6,696 bases of DNA from Clostridia bacterium (GTDB lineage Bacteria > Bacillota > Clostridia > HGM11514). The stretch covers positions 1 through 6,696 of the forward strand of contig CAAENE010000236.1 in NCBI GenBank assembly GCA_900757255.1, in the 5' to 3' direction. The translations under genes and the position numbers were made by a program. Numbering within the stretch: the stretch's first letter is position 1; every line of letters starts with the position of its first letter. The notes beneath the pieces were generated by a model. The model had not been told where the DNA came from. It saw nothing but the letters and a program-made list of their open reading frames with translations, and did no database searches. Positions 4,170 to 6,696 of this stretch are shown piece after piece.

Positions 4170-6614
4170 TTATACCGGTAATTCCCTGTTTGCCTGCACA
4201 GTGATAGACTTTTCGCCATCAGACAGAGCTTTAAACCGCAGCAAATTCACCACACCGCTGAGTGTCTGCCCCTCAGCAGCTGTGTCAGAGCACTGAAATA
4301 CCAATCTCCCGGGAGAATTTGTAATAAGAGCAATTCCCCTTTCAGAAAGCGCCTCGGCCGTCAGTTCCTGTTCCGGAGTGTATCCAAAAATATCATAGAT
4401 TTCCAATTCAGACGCATTATAAGTAACGGTATATTTTACACTGTTTTGAGGCTGCTGGTTCTTAGTCATAACAGCAAAATCATAAATTTGACCAGCGTTA
4501 CAGCTGGATTGTACTGTAGCAGGACTAAAATCCATAATAGGAGGAACATCTCCAACTCTGACGAGACCGACGCAGTCATACCTGACACTACCGGCAGCAC
4601 CGCTTTCTTTCCCCGCGGTCAGTGCTGCAGTCTTGCCGCTGTAGAAGGAATAAGTTCCCTCCAGCTTGATCCATTGCTGTGTATGATACCCCTGTGCGCT
4701 AACATTATCTGCAGGATTTGACTGATCCGTCCCCTGCGTCCGGATATCATAAGTCCTGCTATAGGTCATTCCGATTGAATCGGTAAAGGAAAGAGTCATT
4801 CTGTCTGTGTTGCTTGAATGAACCAATGGTATTTTATAATAAACCTCATATTTCCCATCAGCAACACCGCTCATAGTGAAAATCCCCTTTGCTGTCCCCA
4901 AATCGCAATAAGTATGGCTGGAGCCGCCCGTCGTACTGGTTCCCTGGTGAAAGCTCTCTGTCGTTCCTTCCGGAATACTGAGTGTGAAAACAGCAGCGTT
5001 ACCGTCATCAAATGTAACATCAGGATTCAAATTGAAAACCGGATCAGCGGACGGCAGCGGAGAGGGTGAAACTGAAGGCAATACAGAAGCTGTTTTTACA
5101 AATTTAACATCCGCTATTCTTGCAAATCCCGTCGAAGTTAATTTTAAATATTCGTCTGAATTACCCGCAAATTCATAATTGCCTATTTTTACCCATCTCG
5201 AATCAGTCCCCTCCCCGGCACTTGTAACAAGGTCGGAGCAGGGTATTTGATAGACCTGCCCATTTGCTTTAATTTCCGCATCTAAATTGATACCGGAATT
5301 TTGATTGTTATATACAAACCAGAAATAGACGTCATAAAATGCCGGTTCCAGAGCAGAGCCGATTTGATTTGGATTGAACTGGACCCATCTGCCGGAACTT
5401 CCGGTGTATAATGTTCTTACTAACTGCTGTGAATTACGCAGACTGGAATTTGCACTCCAATCATTCTTAGAAGAGATAGATACTCCATTCGATAAATCAT
5501 ATGTATAGGAATCAGAACCAAAAAGCTGGCCAACCGTACTTCTTGTATCCATATGCAGGTCAGTTTTTATGAACTTGACATCAGATACATGAACAGAAAG
5601 GCCTATCGCATTAAGTTTTAAATATTCGCTGTCAGAACCGGTGAAATCAAAAGTCCCGACTTTAACCCATCTCGCCTCTGAACCTTGTCCTGCATTCTCT
5701 TCCAGGACAGCTTCCGGCACATGAGTGATGGTACCATTTGCATTCACGTCAACATTCAGAAGGATTTCATCCCTATAAAAAGGATACCAAAAATACACAT
5801 CATAAGTCCCCGCTTCCAGCCCATCCTGAACTAAATTTGGGCAATATTGTATTGATGCTTCAAAATTGGTGCTGTAAATCGTCTTCAAATCCCCCTGCGA
5901 ATCCGCTAATGTGGAATTTCCTCCCCAATCATTCTGATCTGATAAAGATACACCTTCCCCTAATTCATAATCAAAAATGTCACTTCCATAAATAAACCCT
6001 TCCGTTGTACGCGCATCCATCCTAACCCCGGCTTTTACAAATTTAACATCTGCAATTCTTGCAAAACCAGTCGATGTCAATTTTAGATATTCGTCGCTTG
6101 CTCCGGTAAAGTCAAAGCTGCCGATTTTAACCCACCTTGATTCGGTGCTGTTACCCGCATTAGCAGCCAGAGCGGAGCATGATATTTGCCTTATCTTGCC
6201 TTTGCTGCTGATTTCCGCATTTAAATTGATTCCTGCGTTTTGTTCATGATAAGGAAACCAGAAATAGACGTCATAATATCCATACTCCAGTGTCATTCCG
6301 CTCTGATTGGGGTGATACTGGATCCATTTTCCGGCGCTTCCTGTATACAGCGTCCTTCTGTTTCCCTCTGAATCTGCCAGTCCTGAATTTGCGCTCCAGT
6401 CCGATTTAGCAGATACGGTAATACCCGTTCCCAATTGATAGGTATCGTCACCGTAAACCCCTACCGTTTCCCTGGCATCCATGCGTAAAAGTTTTGTGCT
6501 TTCTGCATTGACAGAAAAATCCCAAGGTGATACGAAAACGCATACGCTTATTGTCAATGCAGTTAACAAAACAATACAGATGGATACTTTAAGAGTCCTT
6601 TTACTGATTTCCAT
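4170..6614 (-). CDS. Secreted protein with three tandem carbohydrate-binding-like repeats and a C-terminal cohesin-like domain
   Basis: The 814-residue product starts at ATG 6614, with AGGAGG six bases upstream. Residues 1-37 are a signal peptide: basic start, long hydrophobic core, likely cut after FSVNA. Three homologous units of about 150 residues follow at 45-196, 199-352 and 355-508. Each begins MD[AT]R, has a central YDVYFW strand and closes with RWVK[IV]G, EYLKL and DVKF[VI]K. The layout resembles the golvesin/xanthan-lyase CBD-like beta-sandwich (from memory). A Pro/Ser linker (about 512-526) leads to a diverged fourth unit (527-690; GKYEVYYKIP, QQWIKLEGTYSF). Residues 691-814 resemble a cohesin or related bacterial beta-sandwich (VKYTVTYNASELEI, SGVVNLLRFKA). 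No glycosidase motif, LPxTG, S-layer domain or dockerin is seen, so surface retention would have to come from the binding domains or a partner. It is the first gene of the operon. A glycan-binding or scaffold role is likely; the ligand is unknown. Confidence 0.88.
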   Translation of the reverse strand: MEISKRTLKVSICIVLLTALTISVCVFVSPWDFSVNAESTKLLRMDARETVGVYGDDTYQLGTGITVSAKSDWSANSGLADSEGNRRTLYTGSAGKWIQYHPNQSGMTLEYGYYDVYFWFPYHEQNAGINLNAEISSKGKIRQISCSALAANAGNSTESRWVKIGSFDFTGASDEYLKLTSTGFARIADVKFVKAGVRMDARTTEGFIYGSDIFDYELGEGVSLSDQNDWGGNSTLADSQGDLKTIYSTNFEASIQYCPNLVQDGLEAGTYDVYFWYPFYRDEILLNVDVNANGTITHVPEAVLEENAGQGSEARWVKVGTFDFTGSDSEYLKLNAIGLSVHVSDVKFIKTDLHMDTRSTVGQLFGSDSYTYDLSNGVSISSKNDWSANSSLRNSQQLVRTLYTGSSGRWVQFNPNQIGSALEPAFYDVYFWFVYNNQNSGINLDAEIKANGQVYQIPCSDLVTSAGEGTDSRWVKIGNYEFAGNSDEYLKLTSTGFARIADVKFVKTASVLPSVSPSPLPSADPVFNLNPDVTFDDGNAAVFTLSIPEGTTESFHQGTSTTGGSSHTYCDLGTAKGIFTMSGVADGKYEVYYKIPLVHSSNTDRMTLSFTDSIGMTYSRTYDIRTQGTDQSNPADNVSAQGYHTQQWIKLEGTYSFYSGKTAALTAGKESGAAGSVRYDCVGLVRVGDVPPIMDFSPATVQSSCNAGQIYDFAVMTKNQQPQNSVKYTVTYNASELEIYDIFGYTPEQELTAEALSERGIALITNSPGRLVFQCSDTAAEGQTLSGVVNLLRFKALSDGEKSITVQANRELPV
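5037..5087 (-). other. Pro/Ser interdomain linker
   Basis: Residues 510-526 read SVLPSVSPSPLPSADPV, a flexible linker typical of secreted modular proteins of Gram-positive bacteria. It separates the three-repeat array from the diverged fourth domain and the cohesin-like end. Confidence 0.75.
5091..5552 (-). repeat. Carbohydrate-binding-like repeat, copy 3
   Basis: Residues 355-508, from MDTRSTVG to DVKFVK. It is closest to copy 1: both have DWSANS, RTLYTGS.G, YDVYFWF and a C-terminal block of 22 identical residues. It also shares the Cys (C459) in the I[PS]CS motif with copy 1. Confidence 0.88.
5559..6020 (-). repeat. Carbohydrate-binding-like repeat, copy 2
   Basis: Residues 199-352, from MDARTTEG to DVKFIK. 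It keeps the frame of the other copies (NDW, YDVYFWYP, RWVKVGTFDF, EYLKL) but differs more. The W/V-Q binding-face segment is replaced by ASIQYCPN, and the closing TSTGFARIA block by a diverged version. It may bind a different ligand or act as a spacer. Confidence 0.88.
6027..6482 (-). repeat. Carbohydrate-binding-like repeat, copy 1
   Basis: Residues 45-196, from MDARETVG to KFVKAG. It includes SDWSANSGLADSEG, GKWIQYHPNQ, YDVYFWFPYHEQNAG, RWVKIGSFDFTG and the closing DVKFVK. Exposed aromatic residues (W73, W97, Y100, W119) are candidates for a sugar-binding face. Confidence 0.88.
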
Positions 6615-6620
6615 TTTTAC

Positions 6621-6626
6621 CCTCCT
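6621..6626 (-). promoter_or_regulatory. Ribosome binding site of the tandem-domain gene
   Basis: A perfect AGGAGG lies six bases before ATG 6614, at the end of a short AT-rich leader. It confirms the start and predicts strong initiation. Confidence 0.85.
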
Positions 6627-6655
6627 ACCTAAAGATTTTATTTATTTTTCGTTTT

Positions 6656-6685
6656 TTTATACTAAAAATTTCTAATAAACCATAA
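6656..6685 (-). promoter_or_regulatory. Candidate operon promoter (weak)
   Basis: On the minus strand, TTATGG (6680-6685) and TATAAA (6656-6661) are separated by 18 bases, giving a leader of about 35 bases before ATG 6614. The region is so AT-rich that -10-like hexamers are expected by chance, and the -35 match to TTGACA is poor. Nothing else is seen in 6627-6696. Confidence 0.25.
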
Positions 6686-6696
6686 TTTTCATAACA

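Overview
The window reads as one stretch of a low-GC Gram-positive chromosome, most likely an anaerobic Clostridia-type bacterium. The support is strong GGAGG-type ribosome binding sites, AT-rich codon use, lysine-rich proteins, Gram-positive-style signal peptides, a Pro/Ser linker in a secreted protein, and a cohesin-like domain. No marker gene is present, so the taxonomy is an inference.

All the coding potential I accept lies on the minus strand, as four genes packed head to tail. Read in transcription order (right to left) they are: (1) 6614-4170, a secreted 814-residue protein with three tandem carbohydrate-binding-like repeats, a Pro/Ser linker, a diverged fourth repeat and a C-terminal cohesin-like domain; (2) 4139-3273, a 288-residue protein with one N-terminal membrane segment and a helical outer part; (3) 3283-2417, a second single-pass membrane protein, also 288 residues from the preferred start, with a Lys/Glu-rich stalk and two helical repeats; (4) 2401 to beyond position 1, the first 800 residues of a secreted RHS/YD-repeat protein whose C-terminus is outside the window. 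The gaps are 30 nt, an 11-nt overlap and 15 nt, and no terminator separates the genes, so they look like one operon. The only substantial non-coding stretch is the 82 bases at 6615-6696, which hold the first ribosome binding site and a weak promoter candidate.

All four products appear to be exported or to face outward. The RHS protein has the usual start of a Firmicutes RHS shell protein, and such proteins often end in a variable effector domain. The tandem-domain protein could bind surface glycan. The two membrane proteins share a short helical motif (L..(3)T..I..G.S[FW].EI), which I found by comparing them with each other. They could be paralogous factors that tether, chaperone or assemble the RHS protein or its partner at the membrane. 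That functional model is inference. The shared motif, the tandem repeats, the signal sequences and the gene spacing are visible in the sequence. The best candidate for an undescribed system is this cassette of a carbohydrate-binding-like/cohesin-like protein, two related membrane proteins and an RHS protein.
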